From: Defluviitaleaceae bacterium
Lineage (GTDB): Bacteria > Bacillota > Clostridia > Lachnospirales > WRAX01
Assembly (NCBI GenBank): GCA_009784615.1
Contig: WRBJ01000002.1
Coordinates: forward strand, 1-64,000
DNA: 64,000 bases
Direction: 5' to 3'
Shown: positions 7,639 to 15,735 of the stretch, piece after piece
How the letters are laid out: every line of letters starts with the position of its first letter
Position numbering within the stretch: the stretch's first letter is position 1
The notes under the pieces: model-generated
The model's database searches: none
What the model saw: the letters and a program-made list of their open reading frames with translations, nothing else
Told to the model about the DNA's origin: nothing
Translations under genes and position numbers: made by a program

Positions 7639-9090
7639 TTATTTTAATTGAGCCAGGACTTCTTTTAGAAAGTCGTAACAGCGTTCTGTGCTTAGAATTG
7701 ATGCGTGTTCGTTTGGGGTGTGAAGCTCGAAATTGTCTGGTCCGAAGGCTATCATATCTAACTCTTGTAGTTTTTCAGCGAAAATGCCACATTCTAGCCC
7801 TGCGTGAATTGCCATTGTTTTTGGAGCTTTTCCGAATTTTTGTTCCCATATTTTAACAAAAGTATCACGAATTGGGGATATTGGAGCATATTGCCAGCCT
7901 GGGTAGCCGTCTGTAATGGTGGCGTTTGCACCAAAGGCGATTGCGGTTGTGGCTATACGGTGACAAAGAGCGTTTTTTCGGGTTTCTACGGATGAGCGTA
8001 TGGCGCAGGTTATGAAAATTTCATTTTCGCATGTAGTAATTACGCCCAAATTGTTGGATGTTTCGACCAGACCAGCTACGTCTGCGCTAAAATGGTCTAT
8101 GCCGTTTGGCATAAGCAAAACCAGATTTAACAGATTTTTCTGTGATTGTTCGGATAATATTGTTTTTTCGGTAATTTCTTCGAGATTTACTTTTAGGAAA
8201 AGGTCTGGTTCGGGTGTAATGTATTCTGCTTTTAGTATTGCCTCGATTTGGCTAATTTGTTTTAGAAAATCATTTTCGTTTGCCTGTGGTATAAAAACCT
8301 TTGCAAAGGCTTCACGTGGGATGGCGTTATCTTTGCTTCCGCCGCTTATTTCGTTGATATAAAGCGGTACTGTGATATTGTGTAATACGCGGTTTAATAT
8401 CTTGTTGGAATTGCCACGCTCTAAATTAATATCCATACCGCTATGGCCGCCTTTTAAACCACCTATAAAAATTGTGTATGTGGCAAAATCGCCGTTAGGA
8501 AGCGGTGTTTTTTCTATAGGCAATGCAATATTGACACGTGCGCCGCCTGCACAGCCTGTTATAAAAATGCCTTCATCGCTGTTGTCTATATTGATGAAAG
8601 TTTTGCCTTTCAAGCTACTTGCATCAAGAGCTTTTGCGCCGTCCATCCCTGCTTCTTCGACGGTGGTAAGGACGACCTCTAGTGCAGGATGTGCAAGGCT
8701 TTTGTCAGCAAGTATTGCCATAGCCATAGCCGCACCAATACCATTGTCGCCGCCTAGGGTTGTTCCCCTAGCTTTTACAAAATCGCCGTCTATGTATATG
8801 TCTATGCCTTGTGTTTCAAAGTCAAATTCTACGTCGGCGTTTTTCTCGCACACCATATCAATATGCGCTTGCATAATTACGGCTGATGCGTTTTCGTAGC
8901 CCGCTGTAGCGGGTTTTTTGATTATAAGGTTCCACATTGCGTCTTGTTGTACGTCCAGACCCAAATCTTTTGCCCACGCCAAAATGCGGTTGCTTAGAGC
9001 CTTTTCGTTCCAAGAGCCGTGTGGTATGGAACATATCATCTCAAAAATTTCAAAAACATCTTTTGGTTTGCAATTTGCCAAAACAGCCAT
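7639..9090 (-). CDS. pepD: Aminoacyl-histidine dipeptidase (M20 family)
   Basis: This cytosolic two-metal peptidase cleaves Xaa-His dipeptides such as carnosine. The metal-site segments of the M20 fold are present: MQAHIDMVCEK near residue 75, TTLGGDNGIG near 115, and TTVEEAGMDGA with the general-base Glu near 145. A lid-domain GGLKGGHSGMD motif follows near 200. Length (483 residues) is normal. ATG 9090 has AAGGGGTG upstream; the open frame reaches a GTG at 9099. Freed histidine could feed the hut genes in this window. Confidence 0.92.
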   Translation of the reverse strand: MAVLANCKPKDVFEIFEMICSIPHGSWNEKALSNRILAWAKDLGLDVQQDAMWNLIIKKPATAGYENASAVIMQAHIDMVCEKNADVEFDFETQGIDIYIDGDFVKARGTTLGGDNGIGAAMAMAILADKSLAHPALEVVLTTVEEAGMDGAKALDASSLKGKTFINIDNSDEGIFITGCAGGARVNIALPIEKTPLPNGDFATYTIFIGGLKGGHSGMDINLERGNSNKILNRVLHNITVPLYINEISGGSKDNAIPREAFAKVFIPQANENDFLKQISQIEAILKAEYITPEPDLFLKVNLEEITEKTILSEQSQKNLLNLVLLMPNGIDHFSADVAGLVETSNNLGVITTCENEIFITCAIRSSVETRKNALCHRIATTAIAFGANATITDGYPGWQYAPISPIRDTFVKIWEQKFGKAPKTMAIHAGLECGIFAEKLQELDMIAFGPDNFELHTPNEHASILSTERCYDFLKEVLAQLK

Positions 9091-9120
9091 TGTAAACACC
9101 CCTTATTGTTTGATATTTCC

Positions 9121-9149
9121 ATTATAGCCCAGCTTTGGTTAGAATGCAA
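9121..9149 (-). promoter_or_regulatory. Sigma-A promoter for pepD
   Basis: On the minus strand TTGCAT (9144-9149), 17 bp, TATAAT (9121-9126), about 30 bases before the pepD ATG. Confidence 0.75.
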
Positions 9150-9186
9150 GTATAATGTGAAAGTTTTTGTCTTAGAAACCCACCCT

Positions 9187-9238
9187 TAAAAAGCAACCAA
9201 CCCCAAACCGCTAGAGATGGTTTGGGGTTGGTTGCTTG
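9187..9238 (-). terminator. Strong 19-bp hairpin terminator
   Basis: The arms at 9191-9209 and 9219-9237 are perfectly complementary over 19 bp with a 9-base loop. On the minus strand the stem is followed by a short T-run. It sits 10 bases after the stop of the small membrane protein gene at 9247. Confidence 0.85.
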
Positions 9239-9246
9239 TTTAATTA

Positions 9247-9501
9247 TCAATCTTGCTTTTGTTCATCTTGCATAGGTTTTTCAGGCTCAGTCCAAAATAA
9301 GTTTACAATTAATGCAAAAAGCATAGCCATTGTAGGTAACGATATCCATCCAAGCCTTAAAATCAATGTAAGAAAGCCCTCGCCAACAATCCACCTATCA
9401 AACCAAAAGTATCTAGTTATCATTGAAAACAATGTAAAAAATATACATACCGATGATATTCTCTTAGCTTTAGTTTTTGAAAACTTTTTTATTGATTTCA
9501 A
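9247..9501 (-). CDS. Small two-helix membrane protein
   Basis: This protein has 84 residues: a very basic N-terminus, two predicted membrane helices (about 17-34 and 42-68) and a charged tail. The start is TTG 9501 with GAGG 7 bases upstream. I do not recognise a family. It follows the small secreted protein gene at 9930 after 55 bases on the same strand and ends at a strong terminator, so the two are probably co-transcribed. A role protecting the cell from, or handling, the secreted neighbour is possible but unproven. Confidence 0.55.
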   Translation of the reverse strand: MKSIKKFSKTKAKRISSVCIFFTLFSMITRYFWFDRWIVGEGFLTLILRLGWISLPTMAMLFALIVNLFWTEPEKPMQDEQKQD

Positions 9502-9555
9502 ATTAAAACCTCGCTTTGTTTGAACGTGTTGTTATGACTTTGAAATTTTAAATGG

Positions 9556-9930
9556 CTACTGAGCTGCGTGCCATCCATTGACAAATCCGACATTAAAAAT
9601 CATTCCGCCAATAGGTCCGAAAACTGTTATAGCGGCAAGCATAAACGTGTTCGCCATTGTGCTGTTCAGGTCTTGACCTGCGTTCGCAGTAAATTCACCC
9701 ATTTGTTGACCTGCCTCATTTGCGAGTGCTCCTGCGGCAAGTATTAATGCAATTGCCTCGATAATGCCAACAGCTGGAGCTATCTCGATGTATTCCATCT
9801 CTACTGGCTCAACTATTTCATATTCTTCATAAGGCGTATGTAAAGCCTCTGCAAATACCCCAACAGGCATAGCCATAAAAACCATAACCATCGCCAAAGC
9901 AACAGCGGTTAATCTAATTAATTTCTTCAT
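9556..9930 (-). CDS. Small secreted protein with hydrophobic Gly/Ala-rich C-terminus
   Basis: The protein has 124 residues. ATG 9930 has AAGGAGG upstream and begins a textbook signal peptide (MKKLIR, then hydrophobic, ending VFAEA near residue 28). Next is an acidic stretch (YEEYEIVEPVEMEYIE), then about 75 residues rich in Ala, Gly and hydrophobics, including an Ile/Ala-rich helix and a late TVFGPIGGMIF segment. After cleavage the mature part would be an amphiphilic, membrane-active-looking peptide, loosely like secreted bacteriocins. No specific family is recognised. A small membrane protein gene follows on the same strand. Confidence 0.6.
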   Translation of the reverse strand: MKKLIRLTAVALAMVMVFMAMPVGVFAEALHTPYEEYEIVEPVEMEYIEIAPAVGIIEAIALILAAGALANEAGQQMGEFTANAGQDLNSTMANTFMLAAITVFGPIGGMIFNVGFVNGWHAAQ

Positions 9931-10045
9931 ACGGAAGTTCCTCCTTATAATCAAAATATTCACCTAAGAAAACCATTGACACAGTTTCCTTACATACTTG
10001 CCTTGCCAAAGATATTTCGTCATCGCTTTCCGTTTCTAACTTCAA
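9914..10045 (-). CDS. Small ORF overlapping the secreted-protein start
   Basis: A 43-codon frame opens at TTG 10045 (11 bases after GAGGGG) and stops at 9914, overlapping the secreted-protein gene start (9930) by 17 bases. A GTG at 10054 is in the same frame but too close to the ribosome site. The peptide is acidic at the start (ETESDDEIS) and end. The arrangement mirrors the 4958 ORF ahead of the other secreted protein. A translational-coupling leader is possible, but the peptide itself may be meaningless. Confidence 0.3.
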   Translation of the reverse strand: MKLETESDDEISLARQVCKETVSMVFLGEYFDYKEELPYEEIN

Positions 10046-10097
10046 GGTAACCACATCCCCTCGTGTACACATATATGTAATTCAACGTTGTGGTTAC

Positions 10098-10128
10098 ATT
10101 ATAACACACACACATCCATACAAGTCAA
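10098..10128 (-). promoter_or_regulatory. Promoter for the small secreted protein unit
   Basis: On the minus strand TTGACT (10123-10128), 19 bp, TATAAT (10098-10103), with TGT directly before the -10, which gives an extended -10 that compensates for the long spacer. Transcription would start near 10091 and cross the small ORF first. Confidence 0.65.
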
Positions 10129-10330
10129 TACCTTTTGTTAAAAAAATCAAATATTTTTTTAAATATTGCCAAATATTATTTTTTGATTGGTGATTTTGAC
10201 TTTGATTGGTTGAAACGTTGATTTTTCGGGGACTATTTTATGATTTAAATATAAAATATGCCGATGATGTTTATTATTTGTTTTCATTGCAAGCTATGGA
10301 CAAAAGCAATCCCTACGATACAATACCACT

Positions 10331-10447
10331 ATGAGACCAATAATAATAGACGAAAATCGTCAATGCCCAAAATGCGGCAAAGCAGAAAACCAAATAAACA
10401 AAGGGTTTAACCGTTCAGGAACACGGCGTGCTAAGTGGAGTTGTTGA
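10331..10447 (+). pseudogene. Zinc-finger N-terminus of a transposase (remnant)
   Basis: A 38-codon frame has a CPKCGK pair, then KGFNRSGTRRAKWSC. This matches the N-terminal zinc ribbon of IS1/IS1595-type InsA-like transposases, where the second Cys pair normally follows (YRCKxC). Here the frame stops right after the first Cys of the second pair and nothing transposase-like continues in any frame. It is probably a decayed insertion-sequence scrap. The surrounding 10150-10490 is AT-rich and otherwise empty. Confidence 0.5.
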
Positions 10448-10491
10448 TTTTATTTAGGTGTTTGGTTGTCCGTAGCCCTATCTTTTGTTGC

Positions 10492-10520
10492 TTGATTTTT
10501 TCATTGGTTTGTGCTAATAT
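10492..10520 (+). promoter_or_regulatory. Promoter for the WG-repeat gene
   Basis: TTGATT (10492-10497), 17 bp, TAATAT (10515-10520), 30 bases before the ATG at 10550. Confidence 0.5.
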
Positions 10521-10549
10521 AAGAATATAAAATTTTAAGGGGGAAGTTT

Positions 10550-11485
10550 ATGCGAAAGTTAAAGTATAGTTTGGGCATAGTTGTATGCTTGTTGTTTGTA
10601 GGCGGTATAATAGTAAATGCCGACCAAGGTGGCATTTTTTCCGAGTTTTATCACACTTTCCCATTTTATAACAATCGTGCCGTGGTATTAAATAATGCAC
10701 AACAACCCGCCGTTATCGACACAAACGGGCGTATTATAATACCTTTCGGTATGTATGACGAAATCAGCGACAACACCTTTAACTCAAACCGTGCCGTAGT
10801 GCGCCGTGGCGGTCTTTGGGGTGTTATCGACACAAACGGGCGCACTGTAATACCATTTGGCGAATATGACCGTATAATGACCTTTAACCAAGGCATTGCA
10901 CCTGCGGCAATAGGTATACGATGGGGCTTTATCGACATTAACGGCAACCGTATACTACCTTTTATCTATGATGGCGTAGCACCATTTATCGGAGATTATC
11001 TGCGGGTACACCAGCGTAACCGCTGGTCGTTAATACCTATAAATACGCTGTTGCAACAACCACGTACATATTATACGTATGAAACCGACCTGCGGGATGT
11101 TCCACGCCATATCCTAGAAAACTTCACAGTAATTAACCCCATAAACCAAGCAATTAACCTGAAAGGCACATATGACTTTATTAATCCTTTTTACAATGGT
11201 CGCTCGCTTGCTGTACGTGGCAATGAAATAGGCTTTATTGATATGCAGGGCAATGTCATTGTACCGTTTGGGATATACCAAGAAGCCAGTAATTTTAACA
11301 ATTTCCGTGCCGTTGTGCAAAATATGGCTGGAGAATGGGGCGTTATTAATATTGATGGTGACATTATAGTACCTTTTGGGATATATGACGAAATATCGGG
11401 CTTTGTGCAAAATGCCAGTTGGGCAAGAATGGGGGATGCTTGGGGAATATTAGACATCAACGGAGTATGGTTTGAAATGCTGTAA
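10550..11485 (+). CDS. Secreted WG-repeat protein
   Basis: This protein has 311 residues with a signal peptide (basic start, hydrophobic to about residue 24, then NADQ). The rest is built from about 6-7 tandem repeats of roughly 35 residues. Each carries a strand such as WGVIDTNGRTVIPFGEYDRI, which is the WG/KWG beta-repeat. One central stretch (about 165-200) departs from the pattern. WG-repeat proteins form surface or ligand-binding beta structures and their substrates are rarely known. AGGGGGAAG lies upstream of the ATG. The kinase-like gene follows 44 bases later on the same strand. Confidence 0.8.
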   Translation: MRKLKYSLGIVVCLLFVGGIIVNADQGGIFSEFYHTFPFYNNRAVVLNNAQQPAVIDTNGRIIIPFGMYDEISDNTFNSNRAVVRRGGLWGVIDTNGRTVIPFGEYDRIMTFNQGIAPAAIGIRWGFIDINGNRILPFIYDGVAPFIGDYLRVHQRNRWSLIPINTLLQQPRTYYTYETDLRDVPRHILENFTVINPINQAINLKGTYDFINPFYNGRSLAVRGNEIGFIDMQGNVIVPFGIYQEASNFNNFRAVVQNMAGEWGVINIDGDIIVPFGIYDEISGFVQNASWARMGDAWGILDINGVWFEML

Positions 11486-11529
11486 TGATGGGTTTATGCT
11501 GATACTTACTTATAAAGTTGAGGATAAAA

Positions 11530-12408
11530 ATGATTATCAACGATGACAAAATAATAGAACATTTTGGGGCGGAGTTTTATAATAAAGTTATTGCAAATTT
11601 GCCAAAATACGCCGAACGATGGGATTTGTCTAACTTTGAACAGATAGATTATTATTCTTTAAGCTGTCTGTTTACTTGTGTTTCGACGGAATATGATGCT
11701 TGTGTGCTTAAATTTGGCACGCATTTAGATATGGTGGAAGATGAGTATCATATGTTGAAAGACTATGATGGAAATGGATTGTGCAAGGTGTATGAAGTTG
11801 ATGTTGATAATGGGGTTTTATTAATTGAGCGCATTACGCCTGGAACACAGCTATGTGAAGAACCTAACCAAAATATACGAATTGATGAATTTTGCCTATT
11901 GTTTCAGAAACTTCACAAGCCCTCTATGTATAAAGATAAATATTTGACATATATGGAGAGGGCAAGCGAAGTTGTTGCTTTCATAAAAACTCGTTCAGAT
12001 TATGTTGAATTATATCATAAAATGGTAAAAGCAGAGGAAATACTCCATCCGTTGTGGGAAAAATATACAAAAAGATTGCTTTTGCACGGTGATTTGCACC
12101 ACGAAAACATTTTGCTTGGTAAAGATGGTTATTGTGCTATTGACCCTGTGGGCATTATAGGCGACCCTGTATTTGACATATCGATGTTTATCATAGATGA
12201 AGTAGATTGGGATAAGGAAGGTAATTACGACTATATTGTAAGAACTATTTCAGAAAAACTTGATATTTGTGAGAAGGATATAAGGGCATTGGTTTATGCT
12301 GAGTTATGTTTGTTGAACTGCTTGTTTGTGGAAGATGGCGAATATGACGAAGTGGACTTGGATGAGATAATATTGGTAGAGCGTATGATGAATAGCGAAG
12401 CCGTTTGA
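11530..12408 (+). CDS. Aminoglycoside 6-phosphotransferase / hydroxyurea-kinase-like protein
   Basis: This is a protein-kinase-fold small-molecule kinase. The catalytic loop LLHGDLHHENILLG (about residues 185-198), followed by AIDPVGIIGDPVFDIS with the metal-binding Asp, matches the APH(6)/hydroxyurea kinase group (streptomycin 6-kinase family) better than choline kinases. Length (292 residues) fits. ATG 11530 has GAGG 6 bases upstream. The substrate cannot be told from sequence, and distant members are often not resistance genes. It ends at a shared terminator with the grd operon. Confidence 0.75.
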   Translation: MIINDDKIIEHFGAEFYNKVIANLPKYAERWDLSNFEQIDYYSLSCLFTCVSTEYDACVLKFGTHLDMVEDEYHMLKDYDGNGLCKVYEVDVDNGVLLIERITPGTQLCEEPNQNIRIDEFCLLFQKLHKPSMYKDKYLTYMERASEVVAFIKTRSDYVELYHKMVKAEEILHPLWEKYTKRLLLHGDLHHENILLGKDGYCAIDPVGIIGDPVFDISMFIIDEVDWDKEGNYDYIVRTISEKLDICEKDIRALVYAELCLLNCLFVEDGEYDEVDLDEIILVERMMNSEAV

Positions 12409-12427
12409 CTTTCCTAATAACTATAAA

Positions 12428-12466
12428 ATAAAAAACCGGATAATTATTTTATTATCCGGTTTTTTA
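12428..12466. terminator. Bidirectional terminator ending the grd operon
   Basis: ACCGGATAAT and ATTATCCGGT form a 10-bp stem with a 6-base loop, flanked by A- and T-runs. It lies between the convergent kinase gene and grdD. Confidence 0.9.
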
Positions 12467-12471
12467 TTGTT

Positions 12472-13590
12472 TTATTCGCCTAAGAAGCCCTTGTCTATTA
12501 GGATTTTTTTGGCTTTGTCGATATTTGCTTCGTTTACTTGCACTACTGGACCTGTGCAACCCATACCGCTTTGGGCGTAGATTTTTTCACGCCAAAGTGC
12601 CATAACTGCATCTTCTAGGTCGGTTATTTCTATGCCGCTTACTTCGGCTGTTGTTACTTCTTTTGGTGGCTCTACAACGGCTTCTTCTGCAGTTGGAACG
12701 GCTTTTGTGGTTAGTTTGGTCAAAATTGCCTGCAAGCCTGCCTTTTTGGCGGCGGCAAATTCTGCTTTAGCTACCGCACCCCAATTACCTTTTACTAGGC
12801 TTGCGGCGTATTCTATTGCACCTGCTATAACAGGTGCGCCGCTGGCACGTGATACTATTAACACAAGATTGTTAAAGCCTTCGCCAATGCCGGGACCATA
12901 TCCGTAACCGAGAGATTCGTAAGCACCGCCTGTTGTAAAGGAGGATAATAGCTTCATCAGCACATTACCTGTTAGGCTGTCGCAGACCATTATGTCGCAG
13001 GGGTTGTTTAAAGCGTCATTGCCACGCATTATAAACCCGCCGTCATCACGTTTTGATGTGGCGAAACTAATGGGGTAGCCGCCTTTTTTAAGCTCTTGTA
13101 AAGCCATCTCTACTTTACGTGCGCCGTCGATGTTTAAAATGCCGATTGTTGGGTTTTCTATACCATCGGCTTTGGCGGCGATAATGCCGTATATGGCATT
13201 TTTGACCATACCTGCGACACGGTCGGTGTCGGATGTGCCTGTGGTTGTAGCGATATACATTACACGACCTGTTGCGGGTGTAATAACTTTGCCGACCGTG
13301 GCAACGCCGATTGGGAAGTTATAATGCATTGCCACACAACCATCAATGTCGCCTGTAGCAAGCATTTTTTCCATTTTGGATATGCTTTCGGCTTCGGTGG
13401 CTTCGTTAATCCATTCGGTGGGGATGCCTTTGCGGTTTGCTATGGTTAAGGCGTTTTGCAATTCGTCTGCGCCGTGTTCACTACTTGCCGCCATTAAGCC
13501 GATTTTTGCAGTGGCAAATGAACCTGTTTCTAAGCCTTGCGCCATATCTAAAAAGGTTTTTGCGATTGTTTTTTTAATTTGTTCTGACAT
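12472..13590 (-). CDS. grdD: Glycine reductase component C, subunit GrdD
   Basis: GrdD acts with GrdC in protein C, which takes the carboxymethyl-selenoether formed on GrdA and releases acetyl phosphate. The protein has 372 residues and a PlsX-like fold region: GLMAASSEHGADEL near residue 31, later ILNIDGARKVEMALQEL and ILVCDSLTGNV-type segments. It has the late GMGCTGPV motif with the cysteine that carries the acetyl group in this family. GGGGGTG lies upstream of the ATG. It is the last gene of the operon, 12 bases after grdC. Confidence 0.93.
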   Translation of the reverse strand: MSEQIKKTIAKTFLDMAQGLETGSFATAKIGLMAASSEHGADELQNALTIANRKGIPTEWINEATEAESISKMEKMLATGDIDGCVAMHYNFPIGVATVGKVITPATGRVMYIATTTGTSDTDRVAGMVKNAIYGIIAAKADGIENPTIGILNIDGARKVEMALQELKKGGYPISFATSKRDDGGFIMRGNDALNNPCDIMVCDSLTGNVLMKLLSSFTTGGAYESLGYGYGPGIGEGFNNLVLIVSRASGAPVIAGAIEYAASLVKGNWGAVAKAEFAAAKKAGLQAILTKLTTKAVPTAEEAVVEPPKEVTTAEVSGIEITDLEDAVMALWREKIYAQSGMGCTGPVVQVNEANIDKAKKILIDKGFLGE

Positions 13591-13602
13591 TACAGCACCC
13601 CC

Positions 13603-15138
13603 TTATTCTGCTAATAAGCCTTTGGCAAAATCACGAAGGCTTTCGGCTATAAGTGAGCGTACTTGTTCTTCGGATACGCCGCTTGATGAAGTTGCTCCAC
13701 TATTTTTTTGCACAACAAAGCTCGCACCGTCAAAAAGATTTGTCATTCTGCCAAGGAAAAGTGAGCCCTTACCTATAATCATTGCGCGGGTAATGTCGCC
13801 TGCCATAATTTGTTCGCGGGCAAAGCCAAGGAAAGGCACGCCAGAAGGAATATGACCTTGTGTTGGTGCAAAGCCTGGCATACCGTGCTTTTTAAGGAAG
13901 TCGGGAATGTCAGTACGAGCCATTTCACCACGCATAACGGCTAATGCACCTATCATTTTAAAGTTAGCGTCTGGAACATCGCCAGCACCCGCTGGTTTTG
14001 TAACATCTGGGTTTTGCATTTCTGCACTGAATTTGTCAACATCGATAATTTTTAAGCCCAGCTTTTCTAAAGGCGTAGAAACTAGAGCCTCGGTAACCTT
14101 TTGCGGGGCAGAGCCAGAGCCAACGCTGTGCCAACCTATTGCTTCGTTTAAAATTTCGGGTGATACGCCGTCGTTTTCGGAGATAAGTACGGCGAAGCCG
14201 CCGATAACATCTTCAAGCGCAGGCATATCTTTTTTTACGTGGTCTTTGCCGTTCATACCCAATTTTGCGACAGAGCCGCCGGCGGCAACGACAACGTGTT
14301 TGTATGTGCCAGCTTTGACCATTGAAGCGGCGGTGATTAAAGAGTGGGTTGGGGCGGCACAAAACGCACGTATGTCAGAGCCTGTGGCAGATGTGAAGCC
14401 TACTATTTCTGCGACGGATTTTGCTAAGTTGCCGCCACCGCGCTGGTTCATATCGCCGACAGCTTCTTCAGAGCAGTCGATTATCATTTGAATTTCATCA
14501 AGAGCAATATCGCAATTATCCATTAAATGTAATACAGATAACACGGCAGTTGCTTTTGAAATGAGGTTTTCTAGGATGATATGCGATGACAAATTCTCGT
14601 CAATATTATGTGCTTTTTTAACACAACCAATGAGCTTGTGGTCTTGATAAAGCCCTTCTGCGCCGTGGTTTTTTACCAAATCTTCAATTTGGGCTATCTC
14701 AAAGCCTTTTTTAAGACGACCCAAAATATCATCACGTTTTCCGATGATTGGGTGGCTTTGCATTGCAATGCGAAGTCCTGCTGAAAAACCTTCTTCAAGC
14801 AAAACTAATTCAAAACTATCGCAAATGTCTATAAGGGCGTAAAGTTCTTGTTGCGGCATAATTTCGCCGAATTTTGCAAAGCGTTGCTTTTGTACGGGGT
14901 TTTTGTACCAAGGCTCTGCAACGTCGTGCAAGTCGCTTGGGGTCATACCGCCGATATAGGTTTGGTTTGGTGCGTAATTTACCACATCCTCGTATTTTTG
15001 AAGATGGTTTGGTAGCTTTTGTAAATATTCACTATCCGGCGCAACAATGCGCTCTGTTGTTTGTGTAGTGCCGCCGTGCACCAAACAATCAGGTGCGTGT
15101 GTAAGCGTATAAGCCACTTTTTTAATTACTGCATTCAT
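13603..15138 (-). CDS. grdC: Glycine reductase component C, subunit GrdC
   Basis: This is the larger subunit of the acetyl-phosphate-forming component of glycine/sarcosine/betaine reductase. The protein has 511 residues. It begins with the conserved LTHAPDCLVHGGT segment and has a thiolase/FabH-like core with DIRAFCAAPTHSLI near residue 260 and VVVAAGGSVAKLGMNGKDH near 290. AGGAGG lies upstream of the ATG. It is separated from grdA by a 99-base gap with a GC-rich hairpin, and precedes grdD by 12 bases. Confidence 0.95.
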   Translation of the reverse strand: MNAVIKKVAYTLTHAPDCLVHGGTTQTTERIVAPDSEYLQKLPNHLQKYEDVVNYAPNQTYIGGMTPSDLHDVAEPWYKNPVQKQRFAKFGEIMPQQELYALIDICDSFELVLLEEGFSAGLRIAMQSHPIIGKRDDILGRLKKGFEIAQIEDLVKNHGAEGLYQDHKLIGCVKKAHNIDENLSSHIILENLISKATAVLSVLHLMDNCDIALDEIQMIIDCSEEAVGDMNQRGGGNLAKSVAEIVGFTSATGSDIRAFCAAPTHSLITAASMVKAGTYKHVVVAAGGSVAKLGMNGKDHVKKDMPALEDVIGGFAVLISENDGVSPEILNEAIGWHSVGSGSAPQKVTEALVSTPLEKLGLKIIDVDKFSAEMQNPDVTKPAGAGDVPDANFKMIGALAVMRGEMARTDIPDFLKKHGMPGFAPTQGHIPSGVPFLGFAREQIMAGDITRAMIIGKGSLFLGRMTNLFDGASFVVQKNSGATSSSGVSEEQVRSLIAESLRDFAKGLLAE

Positions 15139-15204
15139 TTTTTATCCTCCTGCTTTAAGATTTTGACAACATCATTGTCGGGTCAGCCATATAAAAACAA
15201 TCAA

Positions 15205-15228
15205 GCGGAGCGGAATTTTCCGCCCCGC
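15205..15228 (-). terminator. GC-rich hairpin between grdA and grdC (partial terminator?)
   Basis: GCGGAGCGGAA and TTCCGCCCCGC pair over 11 bp (one G-T) with a 2-base loop. On the minus strand it is followed by TTGATTGTTTTTAT. It sits 10 bases after the grdA stop. It may stop part of the transcripts or protect the upstream mRNA end, which would give more GrdA than GrdC/D. Confidence 0.6.
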
Positions 15229-15237
15229 CTAGGTTGC

Positions 15238-15708
15238 TTAATACTTAGTATGCTCTTTACGAATGGCTTCCATTTCAGAAGCGATTTCGTCAAGGTTAAG
15301 AACCATTTCCATCATACCGACCTGTGCATCATAAGCGTCGGCATCAAGATGTGCTTTAAATTCTTCTTCACAAATGTGGTATACTTTCAATCCCAACGGG
15401 ACTGATGTCAATGGACCTGCAAAGGTTGGGTCGCCTGCTGTTACTGTTTCAGCAGCAATTCCGCTTGCTTCGCCTTCAGCGGCACCTAAAACAACGATGA
15501 TGTTTTGGGGACCGTGAGTTTCAGCAAGTGATTTTACCCTTTCTTGATTTTCCAAATCCATTGCGCCAGCCGCCGTTCAGACAAAGCATTCTGTGGCAGA
15601 AAAAACAATTTCGCCGCCAGACGCTTTTATTACTTCTTCGATGGCTGGACCCGGTATACCATCTCTGTCACCTAGAGCGATAACCTTTTTGCCTGCAAAA
15701 AAGCTCAT
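15238..15708 (-). CDS. grdA: Glycine reductase selenoprotein A (GrdA), UGA = selenocysteine
   Basis: This small carrier selenoprotein accepts the carboxymethyl group from protein B and delivers it to protein C. The frame runs from ATG 15708 (CTCC-rich ribosome site AGGAGG upstream) through an in-frame TGA at 15577-15579 to 15238. The TGA is codon 44 and sits in [13 protein letters not shown], exactly the conserved selenocysteine site of GrdA. Length with the readthrough is 156 residues, normal for GrdA. A caller that stops at TGA would report only residues after 48. A small GATTT-GGA-AAATC hairpin (15546-15558) lies 18 bases past the UGA. Confidence 0.97.
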
Positions 15709-15735
15709 AGCCTTTCCTCCTTAATTAATGATATA

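Noticed and set aside
12632-14491. Plus-strand ORFs of 90-190 codons over grdC and grdD
   Set aside because: They are shadows of the strongly biased grd codons and lack ribosome sites and domains.
15238-15708. grdA as a frameshifted or truncated pseudogene
   Set aside because: The stop is UGA at the exact conserved selenocysteine position and the frame is intact on both sides.
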